DNA of 64,000 nt from Tetragonia tetragonoides (GCA_038025085.1 CM076152.1:28461501-28525500); one strand, 5' to 3'. Counted from the first letter of the stretch, positions 1 through 12,239 are shown. Made by a program: numbers and translations. Notes: generated by a model from the sequence alone, not told the origin.

Positions 1-564
1 CAATGCTTTTGAAAAATCCAATTGAGGCCCTTGTGTTATGTTGCAAGTTGATCCATAACCTTTGTTTGTGTTTGTCGTCAAAAAGACGTTTCTTTTTCCA
101 TTTTCTTTCGTTAACCAAATAAGCTAAGCTAGAGTATAAACTGGTGGTTTTGGGACGCAACCAGACCAATCTCACAAAGAACTCTAGTACCAAGTAGCTA
201 TTCAATCAGTGAAAAATTTGGCACCTTCTAGGGAGGGTACAAGTCCAACACAGCATACTAAAACTACCTACTGATCACACTTGGGGATAACTATTCAAAT
301 TTTCAATTAAAGAGTGCCATTTAGGAATTTTAGTCCCTCGACAGTGAAGTTCCCTTACAATTGTGTGGACAATATGCTGAATTGTGAGCTGCTCCTGCTG
401 AAACTTCAATTTATTCCATGCATCCCATATATGATAAACTGTAGCGGCAAAAAGAAATTCTAGGATGCACATACAAGGCTTACTGTTCTTTATTTTTCGC
501 TTTATTTCGCTTTAACCAGTGCACTTCATTAGACCAGCCAACATGTTGTCTAGAAATACCATAC

Positions 565-735
565 CAGAGTACAACAACAACATTACCCCAGTGCCTCTAA
601 AGAGGCTCCCGCCTAGGCAGGGTAAGGGGGGGTCGGTTGTACGCAGCCTTACTCCTGTGAGGGTCTCACAGAGAGGCTGTTTTCGTTTGACCCGAGATTC
701 GAAGTGCGACGACCATCGGCAACTTCACAATAAAT
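565..735 (-). mobile_element. Au/TS-like SINE fragment in LINE-A
   Basis: Read on the minus strand there is a pol III B-box-like stretch (CTTCGAATCTCGG, about 695-707). It is followed by the GTAAGGCTGCGTAC core (about 637-650) seen in the Au/TS families of plant SINEs, and it ends in a TTG-repeat tail at about 567-577. No A box is visible, so the 5' part is missing. It sits between two blocks of LINE-A zf-RVT coding sequence. No convincing target duplication was found. Family assignment is from remembered consensus features. Confidence 0.6.
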
Positions 736-1564
736 AAGAAGTGCTGACAGTTTTGTGAGCCATTTTGCTTTAGTCCACATATTCTAAAGCCAAAAAGTAG
801 TGAAGCTTTTGGCCCCAATGGAAATGGTGGACATAATACCAGAGTACATTAGTCCATATTTTACTTGAGAAGGAGCACCTAAAGCAAAAGGTGGTCGATG
901 TCTTCATTATCTCCAGAATTGCATAGGGAGCAAGCCAATGGAACTTGCATCCCCCACACTGCACATCTTATTGTTGTATTCAGCCTATTATGCAAGGCCA
1001 ACCATTGGATAAATCTAAGCCTAGGGAGAAGGCCAAGCATCAAAATAATTCTCTTCTAGGGTACCTGCGGCACTGAATCAGACAAAAAAATATAGGTATT
1101 TTTATACAGTATTTTCCTCTACTCACAAGGGATTATCTTCAGCTTCTGCATGAGTGTCTAGCCAGTCTCTGCTTTCTATGGTTTTTTTTAACTATCCAGC
1201 TTGCTTGGGAGGGGAATGAAGCTGTAAGAACAGAGGAGTTTTCAGATAATATGTGTGGATCCATCGTATCCACAACCTGTGCTTCTTTTGGGAAATACAA
1301 AGAAGCTTCCCTATAGCTGCCTTGTTCCATTTGTATATGTCTGTGACATTCAAACCATCAGCTTGGAGGGGAGTACATATCTTATCCCATGCAACTAGTG
1401 CCTTCTTAGAAATTGAAACTTGCCCTGTCCATAAAAAAGTTCTACACGCGGCAGCAACCAGTTTAATAAATTTCTTAGGCAAGAAAAAAATTTGGGACCA
1501 ATAAGTTTGGATCTCAAAGAGGACACTGTTAATAAGTTGTAGCCTGCCTCAAAGAAAGAAACTT

Positions 1565-2543
1565 GGGAAAATCCAGTTGGTGCCCTCGTGTTCTGAACTT
1601 GTCCGGCTGGTGCCCAATCGATTTTTAAAATCCAGCTGGTGCCCCTATATTGTTGCTCGAGTCTGCTCCGTGCCTTATTGTGTAAAATCCATTAATGCAG
1701 ACGTTATGTGTGACGTAGCTTATCCTTTTGTTGTTCCAGTCGACCCCCTCCCCCTTGTTTCCCTCCCAAATTTTAAAATACGTTTATTTTGCCCCCTTTT
1801 TTTCCCTCCAAGATTACACCACTTTCACTATGAAGCTAAATGTTTCCCTCTTTCATTTTTACAGACACCACCATCAAAACAAATTTGTTCCTCCCTCATC
1901 TCAATTAATAAAATGTTGAATCAATATGTTGAACCTTTTTAATAAAAACCTGTTCAATCAATATGCAAAATTCGTAAATATGCAAAGCTCATAAATAAGC
2001 TGTGTTTATAATTTCAAGTTCAACTTGAAAATATTCATAGTGATATTAAAATATCAAACTCAAGGATTTTCGTTGGTCAGGCGTGAGTGGGGGCGGGCTG
2101 TTGGTCGAGAGAAAGAGAGAGCACAAGGGAGAGAGAGAGAGAGGAGAGGGAAGAGATCTGTTGGTGGCGATGGCGTGAAGCTCGACTGAGAACTGAGAAG
2201 TAGGAGGAGTCTGTGAGAGGTGAGAGGTGAGAGGAGAGAGGAGAGAGGGTCTGGATATTTTTTTTGGCAGGTAAGTAAGAGCATTGAAGCCTGGAAGGTA
2301 AGTGACATCTAGCTTCTTTTTTTTTTTGTTTTCCTTTTTTTAATCAAGGGTTATTTGTTTTCCTTTAATAAAAAATGGATTTAGCTTTTTTTTTTTAAAC
2401 ATAACGTCTCCATTAACGGAGCCTCCAAAATAAGGCACGGAGAAGACGCGAGCAACAATACAGGGGCACCTGCTGGATTTTAAAAATCGATTGAGCACCA
2501 ACTGGACAAGTTTAAAACACGAGGGCACCAACTGGATTTTCCC
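1565..2543. mobile_element. Mutator-like MITE, 979 bp, with 9-bp target duplication
   Basis: The element is bounded by long inverted repeats of about 150 bp. The left end starts GGGAAAATCCAGTTGGTGCC and the right end is its near-perfect complement. The direct repeat AAGAAACTT flanks it at 1556-1564 and 2544-2552. A 9-bp duplication with long terminal inverted repeats is the signature of Mutator-like elements. Removing it brings the LINE-A reverse transcriptase halves together. No transposase is present; the interior is a purine-rich tract and AT-rich sequence. Confidence 0.9.
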
Positions 2544-4909
2544 AAGAAACTTTGAAATCCAGCAGTTCACTCTAGCTACAATCTTGTCTAGAAGAGGTTT
2601 GCATTGCATGACAATGAGTTTCTTGGAGGAAAGAGGAACTCCAAGATATTTGAAAGGCAATTGACCTTCAGCAAACCCCATTGTATCATTTATCTGCTCC
2701 TTTTCAGAACAAGGAACCCCTGCCATGTAGATAGAGCTCTTTTCAATGTTGGCTTTCAGCCTAGAAACTTGAGAAAGATGGTCAAATGCATGAAAGAGCA
2801 TCTTCGCAGAAATAAGGTTACCTCTACAAAATATCATTAAGTCATTCGGAAAGCAAACATGAGTAATATCTAATTTTCCACATGTCGGATAAAAGGTTAA
2901 ATCAGAAGCTTTCTTGAGCTGTTTAAGAGATCTACTTAAATACTCCATTGCAAGTACAAACAATAGAGGAGACATCGGGTCTCCTTGCCTCAACCCCTTC
3001 TTTGCAGCAAACGTAGGGGTTAGTGTGCCATTCAGTAGCAGACAATAGCTCACAGTAGTAACACAACTCATCACCTAATTAACAAGTTTGAAGGGAAATC
3101 CAAGTTCAAGTAGAAGCATTTTTAGAAACCTCCATTCAACGGAGTCGTATGCCTTCCTCAAATCAACATTTAACATACATCTAGAAGAAATCCTTTTTTA
3201 GTGTAATCCTTTACTAACTCATGACTCAAAATCACATTGTCAAGAATGTGGCGCCTTTCAATGAATGCAGACTGAGCAGGACTAACTAGAATATCAACCA
3301 CACTCTTCGATCTCTTTTTAGCAATAATTTTTTAAAAGGTTGAGCAACAAGAAATAGGCTTATACTCTTTTACATATGTAGGCTTTGCAAACCTTGGGAA
3401 CAAGGGTAATCGTGGCACAATTGACAACTCTAAGCATTTTCCATTCTAAAAAAAACGTTTAATAACATCACAAAAATCAGTTCCCATCACATGCCAGTAT
3501 TCCTTGAAGAATTCAATAGGAAATCCATTCTTACCAGGGGTTGGTCAAGAGGGAGCTCTCTAAGTGCTTGAACAATTTCTTTGTCACTTATCTCTGCTAC
3601 CAACATTTGCTTTTGAGCCAAGTTGAAACCAGGGCCACCTCGGGCTATAGTGATGTCAAGAGCAGGGTGGTGCATGGTGGTTGTCCCCATCAACTTCTGA
3701 AAGAATCTAACAAACTCATGCTGAATATCCTGGGGGAGGAGAGCTTGGTGCCATCTTCTGAATAAATGTAAATCACTTTATTCATAAGCCTTCTAGATTT
3801 CAAGTGCGCGTCGAAATATTTAGAGTTTTGGTCCCCTTCCTGAATCCATGTTGCTCTTGACTTCTGACGAAGTATTTTCTCCTGTAGGGTAGCCCATTTA
3901 TCAACTGCATGATAGTGTGCCTTCCCAAGTGCAATAAGTTGGGGATTTTAAAGATCATTTTACAGTTGGTTTGGCGTGGCATTAAGGAGTTGTTGAGCTT
4001 GCAAGAGATTCTGATCCAGATTAGAAAAATCTCTCTGCATATGTGAAGCAAACTTTGCAGTTTTCATGAGTTTCTGCCAAACAAAATACATTTTGCAACC
4101 TGAGATTCCCTCCTGCCAAATCTAAGAAACAGTTTTACTGAATTTGGGGTTAGAATGTAATCTGAAGGGTTTGGGCAATTAATCAGCACAGGACAGTTAG
4201 TGGATGTAAATAGGAGTATGATAAGAAATAAGAGGATTAAGGTAATCAGCTTCCAAGTGACCAAACTCTTGCATCCACATAGTGTTACCAAGTGCCCAGC
4301 CAATATGACTTTAATTCAATCACTAGCCTCTTGTTTATTGGACCATGAATAGGTCCAACCTTTGCTTTTGATCTGCTGCTGGCCATTAGTGTCAATAAAT
4401 TGTTGAAAATATCTTGTCTCATTTTGATGAACAGGAGCACCATTCAGTCTGTCATCCACCAAGAGGAGAGTGTTGAAGTCTCCAAGGAAGAGCCAAGGGA
4501 AAAAAAGTTTTATCAGAGGCTGTAAAGTAGCCCACAAATCTCGCCTTTCAGCAATAGAATTGAGCCCATAGACAAAAACATTTGTTGCTTGACATCAGTA
4601 TGCAAATCAGCCACCTCACACTTAATAAGTTGGCTATGTACATTGATCACAGTAACATCAACCATATGAGGTTGCCAAAGGACCTAGATACGACCATTAC
4701 TAGCATGATTGTAACTACAAATAGAATCCCAGCCATTGGTAACGAAATTAGCTATTTTTTAATTTTTTTTTATTGCATTTTTCAATTTTACTCTATTCTC
4801 AAGACAACCAAATAAATAAATTTTATGTTTAAGCAAAAAATATTTTACTGCCCTTTGCTTATCGAGCTTGTTTAGGCCACGCACATTGCAACTAACAATA
4901 ATCATGGAG

Positions 4910-6270
4910 GGCTTTTTGTGATGTACCTCAGGGTAGCAGCCACTCCTTGCAGCTCCCGAACATTCTCACTATAGGTCTCAAGGATGGCATAGCTATTATG
5001 CATTACAATCTCATTCTCATCTCGCTTGATAGGATCTTCTGATTGAGTGGATGACCCATGGAAAATAACAATTTATTTTCCCTTATCAAACAGCTGAGTA
5101 GTTGGAGCATTAGCTACTAGTTGAGTAGGTGTATCCGCAGCATGTGGAGCTGTAGTCTTTACAACCCAGGTTTGTTTAGCTTGCTGTTTGCTCACATTAT
5201 TTATTTGTCTTCTAGGTTGTTCCCACCCTCTATCAGCAGCCATAGTGTTCATAGTATTGCAGTCCCCATTAACATGATCAAATTTAGCACAATTCGTGAA
5301 AACATGAGTTTCCAATCATAATCTATGGGTTGCAAAAAAAATACTCCCATCTAGCTTTTCAATTAGCATGTCAATATGTAGAGGTTTTGAAGCATCAACC
5401 CTCTATGAGTATTGTAGCAAACGAAATTTGGCCCTTATGTGCATTGTGCAGTAAGAGCATAAGCTTGTAGGGGGTTTCCTACAAATAAAGCTTGCAAGGT
5501 TCTCAAATTCCCAGCAATGGACATGATGATTAGGGAACTTCACCCAAAGTGGGATAATCCTAATCAGATCCTTATCAAATTTATACTCAACATCCCATTT
5601 ACAAAGCATCATAGGGTGATTCTTAAAGTAGAACGGGTCAAACCTCAATACCTTATCTTGATCGACGATAGAGTTGAACTAGAAGATGTAGTAGCCATCA
5701 GAGTGGAGGTGAACTCGTGGTTCATCAACAAAGTGCAATACACCTTGTACAAGTTGAAGCATATCCTTAAATATAGGCGAGTCACCTAGAACATAGCCAA
5801 TTAAGGCAGATTGCCAAATAGTTTCCTATTCTTTCAGCGTGGTTGGATTGAGTTTAACCACCATTGAACCACCCTTCATCACCGGGGGAACGTAGGCTAG
5901 CGATAATGCTCTCTTCGCCGCCCTATTATCGCGCTCATCAGGTTTTTAATATTTCTAGGGTTTAATGGGTTAATCTCATTTAACTATAATTCAGGAAGTG
6001 GCTGGCCTGATCGGGAATCGGAAACGTTTAGTTTTCGAGCCGCAGACATTGTATCCTTCATCGGAACATCTTTATCTGGTGATTCATTTGAGACATGATC
6101 ATCAATGAAAACTTCGCCAGATTTTCGTTGCCCAAACTGAACAAAGGTTGGTCCGCCCCGGTCTCCGGCGTAACCATCTTAGCTTTGCCTTCGGGCGGTG
6201 ATGCAACCCCCTTGGTGGTTTTCCGTTTTCTGTTGCGGGGCATGGTGTCGAGGTTCACGTTTGTCAAACC
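4910..6270 (-). pseudogene. LINE-A ORF1 (Gag-like RNA-binding protein), broken
   Basis: Plant LINE ORF1 binds element RNA. The frame opens near 6247 with a basic stretch (MPRNRKRKTTKG) typical of this protein's N-terminus. The segment at 5648-5403 resembles the DUF4283 region of plant LINE/zinc-knuckle proteins (DPFYFKNHPMMLCKWD, then IIPLWVKFPN). The piece at 5315-5073 is the hydrophilic C-terminal part. These pieces are in different frames with stops between, so no full protein can be made. The same layout is better preserved in the second LINE at 26.5-28.1 kb. The assignment rests on motif resemblance and on position directly upstream of ORF2. Confidence 0.65.
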
Positions 6271-6340
6271 GACATAAACGTGCACCTGGAGAGCGTTTTA
6301 GTCCTCGTGTTTCATGTTTCGTTATATTAAATCCCCACTT

Positions 6341-6675
6341 TCTTCACTCTATCTTTTCTTTTTTCCTTTTTTCTTTACCATGCTCTGCTACCAGTTCACT
6401 ACCTATCTTGATTTTCGATCTTAGTTTTTCCCAGCAACTCCAAAATTCCTCTCCCAGGCCATCTTCTTCCCCTTTTCACTTCAAAATAATTGCCAATAAT
6501 ATAGAATAAAACTATATAGGACCCTTTAATAGTATGAATTAAACTAGGCTTCCCTTGTGGTGTTCCCAATTATATGGCCAATTTGCTTCCTTTTTTTTCT
6601 TGGTTTAATTTTAACTTCAATTTGAGGTTTTTCATGTTGGAATTTATTGTGCAACCCACAGAAATCTAATCACTT

Positions 6676-6728
<53 letters not shown>

Positions 6729-7135
6729 CTATCAAACTTCAATTGGCCTGTTATGATTCCAGCAATGTCAGAAAGCACAGGTCTTGAATTCGATTGAGTT
6801 CGTGATAAACATCATGGAGATGAGAGGAGGTGGAGATCAATGAGGATATATGGTGAGAGACTTATGTCAAAAGGCAAATGGAAATGAAAGGGAAGTGAAA
6901 GAGATGAGAGAGGGAACTGGGTTTTGGGGTTTTGCTTTATTTATTTATTTATTAATTTGCTTTGTATATTTTCATTAAATTGGAATGAAAAAGTTTGCTA
7001 ACGTCACATCAATAGAAAGATAACGACATGTACTGATTGAATAACTTGAAGGCATCAACTAGATTTTTCAAAAATATTGGCTATCACTTGGATAAGTTAT
7101 AAGTTTAGGGGCACCATTAAGATTTTTTCTAAAAT
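6341..7135. other. Gene-free stretch with a CT microsatellite and a diverged MULE-like end
   Basis: No coding sequence recognised. A (CT)n tract of about 46 bases lies at 6681-6726. At about 7040-7125 the phrases GGCATCAACTAGATTTTTC and GGGGCACCATTAAGATTTTTTC echo the right terminal repeat of the MITE at 1565-2543, so this may be the end of an older relative whose left end was not found. Confidence 0.4.
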
Positions 7136-7370
7136 TATTTATTTTTCATTACTGAGATCAAAATTGAAAGTACCCTGATTTTATTTTATTTTCCTTTGTT
7201 TTAAATCGAAATTGAAAGCACCTCGTGGTCCCAAAATTCTCAACCCAGGCACCAATAGGATTTTCCCAAAAATTATTTTTCATTATTAAGATCAAAATTA
7301 AAAGCACCCCAATTTTATTTTATTTTCCATTACAAAATTGAAAGCTCCCCATGGTCCCAAGATTTCCAAC
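7136..7370. repeat. Imperfect direct duplication, units of about 110-130 bp
   Basis: Two adjacent copies share TTATTTTTCATTA, AAGCACC and ATTTTATTTTATTTTCC in the same order (about 7138-7265 and 7268-7365). The first copy ends with a GGCACCAATAGGATTTTCCC phrase like the Mutator-like terminal repeat seen at 2521-2543. Confidence 0.6.
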
Positions 7371-8148
7371 ACCCGTGACCCACGACAACCCAACCCTCTT
7401 TCTCCCTCGTCCCTCAGTTTGATCACTCACGTTTTCTTTTGTTTTTTCGACCCTTCACCTTGCATTAGCTCTTTCCCTGTCCTCCCTCGTTTGACAATTT
7501 CTTGGGAATTGTTGTCCGGTGGCTTCATGGCCTAACCTCCAACGTGGTTGTAGAAATGTAGTTTTGGGGGGTGGTTGGTTGGTAGCTTGTCAGAGGATTA
7601 AGAAAAAACATACAATCGCGTCATTAGGAGAGGTGATATGGAAAAAATCGGAAGGGGAGAGGGAGTTTCATAATTTCATGTACACTATTGCTATGGGGGT
7701 TTTGGCTAAAGATATGGGTGGAAGTATATTAGTCAACCAAATAGAAAGCAACAGTTTCGGGTACCGAAAATCCAATGGATTCTAGAATTGTAGCAAACAA
7801 GTAAGCCCTTAGGGAGATGGTGATTTGTAAAGATTATTGTTAGTTTCGTTCTCGAGAGGGCCTAACCTTGCACGACAAAATGAAGAGATTCTAAAGAAAG
7901 AAGAAAAATAATGGTAATGACAAAGAAAATGGTATCCTAACCTTGCCGACTGTTTTGGAGTTTGAAAATTCCAAATTCAATTGAACACACGCTTAGTCAC
8001 TGATTATATACTAAGAAAGTGAAAAAATTAAGAAAGTGATACATTTATATGACAAAATGATACTCATGGCCTCGGCGTAAGAGATTGAGTGTTTATATTT
8101 TTATTTTTATTTGGGCAACAAGACTTTTAGGTGTGCAATGACAAATGG
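7371..8148. other. Unassigned sequence
   Basis: Contains an open frame at 7519-7785 with no recognisable motif and no supporting splice or promoter signal. I see nothing else assignable here. Confidence 0.4.
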
Positions 8149-8149
8149 A

Positions 8150-8347
8150 GATTGTTAACTTTTTTGTTAACAAAATATTAGACTAATTAAACAATTACCA
8201 CCGGCAACGTATCATCAACAAGGTGCTAGTATAGTTCTTAGAAGCCAACAGACACAAGAATAGAGGAATGGGGAATTGAACTCATAACCTTACTTTACCA
8301 AACCACTTGGGAGTACGTTTGGAACCACTAGACTACCACCATTGTTG
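8150..8347 (-). mobile_element. tRNA-derived SINE
   Basis: On the minus strand, starting near 8347, there is an A box (TGGTAGTCTAGTGGTT, about 8338-8323) and about 35-50 bases later a B box (GAGTTCAATTCCC, about 8284-8270). This is the arrangement of an internal pol III promoter. The copy ends in a short A-run at about 8160-8165, and ATTGTT occurs at both edges as a possible short target duplication. It does not fold as a functional tRNA, so it is a SINE rather than a tRNA gene. Confidence 0.55.
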
Positions 8348-9940
8348 GTATGATTTTTGATTGGGCAAGTGACTAAACTAGGTTAACTACAGTCTACATC
8401 CCATAAGATTGGCCACATGGGTCATGGGTATATAACTAGTTAAATTTTCACTATTTGTTTTACCGAAAAAATGATTGTTACATGCGATGCCTCTAAAGTT
8501 TGGACCTTTTTTAATTGCCGTTCATTTTTATGGCATAGAGAATGCTAGCCCACTTGTTCAGCCAATAAATTAGACCTGACAAAAACTAAGTTGACCGATA
8601 TTCGATCCTGTCAAACCTCTAAATCCATATCAAGAAAATATCATCCAAAATCGACCTGAGTTGAATCGATTACCAACTTAACCAAAACTGATACCACCCA
8701 ATCGATAATGATCCAAATTAAAATTGAGATAAGTTCGTGCCAACACGATATCTAAAATGACAAGAAAGTATGAACTTAAGATATTTTAGAGTAACAAAAG
8801 ATGATTTGGACATAAAATTTCCACATAAATTGAACTATATGAACTCCAGTCTCTATAAGCTCTAAACATTAGCCTAAGCAACTTGCAATGGTCTCCTAGA
8901 AAAAGAAAACAAAAAATATAAAGGAAGCAACCAGAAACATTCAGTTAAAATAACTAGATCGAAATTGATTTCAAATTCCAACTAATCTGACCCAGTTTGG
9001 CTGGAAACCCGACACCTGGAAAAATCAAACTCAACTCTACCCAATAAAAATTGTTTTCAAACCCAAAATAATTCAACCTAGTAAATTAGTAATGACCTAA
9101 ACGTACGGAAAAGCTGAAATGTTCCATCTCATTCCAAATTCACTAATGGACACAAAACATCAAACTTTTATTGGTGCAAAAATATCAAACTTTTATTTGT
9201 GCAAAAACATCAAACTTTTACTAAGTAGTTCGTATCACATCTATTTTTAATAATTTATTTTTGTTTAAAGCAAAAATAATCTAGTCTTGCTTTAAACATG
9301 TTGGTGGAAGTTTGGATGATTACACTGCAAACACGTTCTGAGCAAACGTAAGACCATATGAGTCATATGAGATGATATGCCCCATCCGCCATGACCACAG
9401 ATCGAAATGTAATCATCACCGATTCGATTGAAAACATGCAAGTAAATATTATCAATAATTCACTAGTAGTATAATTTTAGAGCACCAATTATCACCCTAA
9501 ATTTTAAAAGAAAATTAATCAACAAATGGTTCGTGCTGAAAGGTTTGACCGTTATTTGACACCCTCATCTCTAAGTAAGGCCGAATATTTGAATTTACTG
9601 AATAGAAATACCCCTTATTGAGAGCACTTTACTCCGTCGTGAGTCAACCCACTACGAACAGAATTAACCCTGACCCAAATAGGTTTATGTTGAACCTATG
9701 GCTCAAACTAAAAAAAACTTCAACAAAATCAAATTATAGGGGGGCAAATATATAGTCAAGTATCAACTCTGAACTATTGTTCATTTGAATGACTCAACCC
9801 TATTGGGAGCCGTAAAATTTTCATTTATAAAGAAAGTCTTAGGATATAGAGTTACATTTACAATATCCTAGATTAATACTATATTACACCTCCTTAAACT
9901 ATACAAAAACTTGTTAAAGTTGTCTTATCTTAACTTTTGG
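8348..9940. other. Gene-free AT-rich DNA with degenerate repeats
   Basis: No coding sequence recognised. About 8570-9080 has scattered GACCTGA/AACCCGA-type phrases like those at 14.58-14.82 kb. About 9150-9222 holds a small tandem repeat (CAAACTTTTATTTGTGCAAA). Nothing else assignable. Confidence 0.5.
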
Positions 9941-9944
9941 TAAG

Positions 9945-10053
9945 AGGAGGATCACTTTTTAATAGAATAAGGGTCACGGCTCATAATCAGTGATCCCTAC
10001 ATTTCTAAATAGTTATCCAATTTTTTATGAGTTGGTCTCACACAAGACTTGCT
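9945..10053 (-). repeat. Dispersed short repeat, copy 1 of 3
   Basis: Read on the minus strand it starts CAAGTCTTGTGTGAGACC, followed by ATTGGAT, ACTATTTAG, AATGTAGG and GTGACCC. The same ordered phrases occur on the plus strand at 11432-11575 and 43637-43790. It is probably a short non-autonomous DNA transposon. Confidence 0.6.
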
Positions 10054-10883
10054 CCTTAAACTATTTGGGAGGCCTAACAGATTATTTGTCCTTTAAATAT
10101 GGATATATGGAGTATAAAAAAAGTATGGAAAGTATTACTAACATACCTAATTGACTATGCAAAATGAATGTAATCCGAATGGAAAATTTTCACTTTGATT
10201 CTTTGAGGTTTAGGGTGTTTTTATTTTTTTTTTTTACGTTATATGTGGTTAAATAATTTCATTTAGGTAATACACAACTATCGTCTTAATTTTATATTGA
10301 AGGACGGAAGTTAACTCTTCGTTATTTTGCTGATGTGTAAATTTACAAAATTTTAAAGTGCTCTGACCTTGTTAGATATTGATTTGTATGATGAAAGTAA
10401 CCAGCAATGACCAAATAGAGTGAATAATGAAAATAAAACCTTCAATCTAAACAGCCACTTTTTCAGTGTGTCGTGTTGAATGATTCGCAAAGAGAAAGTA
10501 AATTGACCAGTTTTCGAGGAAAAATGTGACGTGCCAATTTTTTTGAGGGGTCAAATAATTAATTTGTTCAAATGAGTTGTTATAGATCGGTTAAACACAT
10601 TAATTACTCCCATTATTATGCTACACATTCATTTTACCTCTATAAAGTAACGAAAAGTTAACTTCCATCATTCAGTATCATCCAAGTGAAAATAAGTAGA
10701 AAACTTTGTGGTACCCGAATGGGCAATTTGTCTAGCTCCCACGTTAGAACTTCCTCTCCATTGAAGTAATAAAAGGAGATCATCAGATCAGAGAACAAAA
10801 CTTATACCGAAGTAATAGCGCAATCCTAACACTAGTACGTGAATATGTCAGTGGGAACAAGTGGAAGACGAATGATTTAATTA
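10054..10883. other. Unassigned AT-rich sequence
   Basis: No open frame, terminal repeat or RNA gene could be supported here. Confidence 0.4.
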
Positions 10884-11276
10884 CACCTTGTTTGGTTATA
10901 TTAGGTAGATTGGAAATGAAAAGAAATGAAGATAACAAAAGAGAAAGGAAAAGAAAGGAAAGAAAAAGAATTTTGTTTCCTACGTTCGGCTGTATAAGAA
11001 GGAATTGAAGGGAAAATAACATTTTCCGTTAATTGGTTAATGGGATTTGGAAGGAAAGGAAATGAACGACAGTTTTAAACTCACTTTTCGTCCGAATTCC
11101 ACCAATTTGGGAGGAAAGTAAAGGAGGATTTCATAGGAAAACTTTTCCATCATTTCCATTTCCTTTCTCGTCATCACTTTCTTTTTATTTTTAAAACCAG
11201 ATATGGGAAAGTTAACAAATTTCTTTTCTCTTCCTTTCTTTTCCTCTCATTTCCGCTCTACCAAATTACCGCTTAG
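10884..11276. mobile_element. Candidate MITE with imperfect inverted ends
   Basis: The left part (GGTAGATTGGAAATGAAAAG, near 10903) and the complement of the right part (GGTAGAGCGGAAATGAGAGG, near 11265) are alike and in inverse orientation about 390 bp apart. The interior is rich in GGAAAGGAAAT-like phrases. Target duplication and class could not be settled. Confidence 0.35.
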
Positions 11277-11299
11277 GTCATTCATATGACAGCTAACTA

Positions 11300-11431
11300 C
11301 AGTAGAACCTCTATAAATTAATACTCGATAATAATAATCTCTCTAAAATAATAGTTTTGCTCGTTCCTGACTCGGGCCTAGGACCTAAATTAATAATTTT
11401 GATAAAATAATAAGATAATAATTTTCGTGCA
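11300..11431. repeat. Isolated transposon-end-like sequence
   Basis: Starts CAGTAGAACCTCTATAAATT and continues with repeated AATAATA phrases. I associate this start with a common plant hAT-like terminal repeat. No matching inverted end was found downstream, so it is a fragment at best. Confidence 0.3.
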
Positions 11432-11575
11432 CCAAGTCTTGTGTGAGACCAGCTCACAGAAAATTGGATCACTATTTAGCTATGTAGGAGTTACTCATGG
11501 TGAGCAATGTCTTTTATTTCTTTAAAAATTGACCCATGTCTCACCAAAAATTATGGAGAGACCGTCTTATAAAAC
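11432..11575 (+). repeat. Dispersed short repeat, copy 2 of 3
   Basis: Starts CCAAGTCTTGTGTGAGACC and ends near GAGAGACCGTCTTATAAAACC. The two ends are roughly inverted (AAGTCTTGTGTGAGAC against the complement AAGGTTTTATAAGACGGTCTC), which suggests a MITE of about 145 bp. Confidence 0.6.
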
Positions 11576-12235
11576 CTTTTGTATTATTTAAGACCCTTAT
11601 ATAAATTTATAGTCCCTTCAAAATTATAAATTTAATAATTATATAAAATTACAAATATAATTAGGATAACTTAGTAAAATATGATTCTATTGTTATTTTG
11701 TTTTTCTTAAAATTTAAATCTAGTTGCATTTCATCTCTAACAATCATAAATGTATCGCCGAAAGTTCCGCTGTTGTATTCTGTAACTGCAACGAAAAAAA
11801 TTGTGAAGAGTTGTTGCCGCTATGAGTGCTTCCTTCGTAATAGTTACAAATGTATTGTATCATATTCAATTTACTACTCAATAAGATTTTCAATAACGTT
11901 AGATATAATCTCTTTCTCTCTCTATATATATATATATATAAACATTTTAGTACCATCATTCCTTTTTTACTTGGCAGTTGGCACCAGACTTCTAATTTTT
12001 GTATAACTCTTTTCTCCTTGACTTGATTTATAACTCTTCATACTACAATAAACAAACTCCCATATCCACTTCTAATTATAAGTTGTCCATATCTTTTGAT
12101 CACTCAAAGTAATAAAAGCCTTAATTTTGATTTTCATGGGCCTCAGAAGTGATTCACCGGGGGCACCAACAAGTTCTAACTGGGGGCACATGATTGGGCG
12201 ATCATATATTTAATAGTCCAGCCAAAGTCTCAGTG
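11576..12235. other. Gene-free AT-rich DNA
   Basis: Includes a short (TA)n run at about 11924-11940. No gene or element ends supported. Confidence 0.4.
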
Positions 12236-12239
12236 GGGT

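Larger units (their letters stand above)
275..4905 (-). pseudogene. LINE-A ORF2 (endonuclease / reverse transcriptase), broken
   Basis: ORF2 begins near 4905 with the apurinic endonuclease start (SCNVRGLNKLDKQRAVK). The endonuclease continues at 4537-4316 (FLGDFN, then GWTYSWSN). Reverse transcriptase occupies 3690-2553, with KKGLRQGDPMSPLLFVLAMEYLS near 2990 and FKYLGVPLSSKK near 2650. The catalytic FADD box reads FPND, so the enzyme would be dead even without the frameshifts. The RT thumb resumes at 1555-1192 (FFLPKKFIKLVAAACRTFLW) after the inserted MITE. The zf-RVT region is at 964-740 and 472-275. At least five frames are needed to read through. This is a fossil copy with no host function inferred. 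Confidence 0.8.
1..6340 (-). mobile_element. L1-type LINE (copy A), decayed, minus strand
   Basis: A non-LTR retrotransposon read right to left. ORF1 lies at about 6270-4910 and ORF2 at about 4905-275, in the order endonuclease, reverse transcriptase, zf-RVT-like C-terminus. Every domain is split by stops or frameshifts, so it is inactive. It was later hit by a Mutator-like MITE (1565-2543) and a SINE (565-735). Neither end is certain: the 3' end lies in the first 270 bases or beyond the window, and no target duplication was found. The 5' limit is set just past the first recognisable ORF1 codons. Confidence 0.8.

Noticed and set aside
7519..7785. Open frame of 88 codons
   Set aside because: No recognisable motif, splice signals or promoter; it lies in repeat-rich DNA.
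8150..8347. A functional tRNA gene
   Set aside because: A and B boxes are present but the sequence does not give a cloverleaf with acceptor stem; the A-run tail fits a SINE.
11698..12006. Open frame of 102 codons
   Set aside because: It runs through AT-rich DNA and a TA microsatellite, and its composition is not protein-like.
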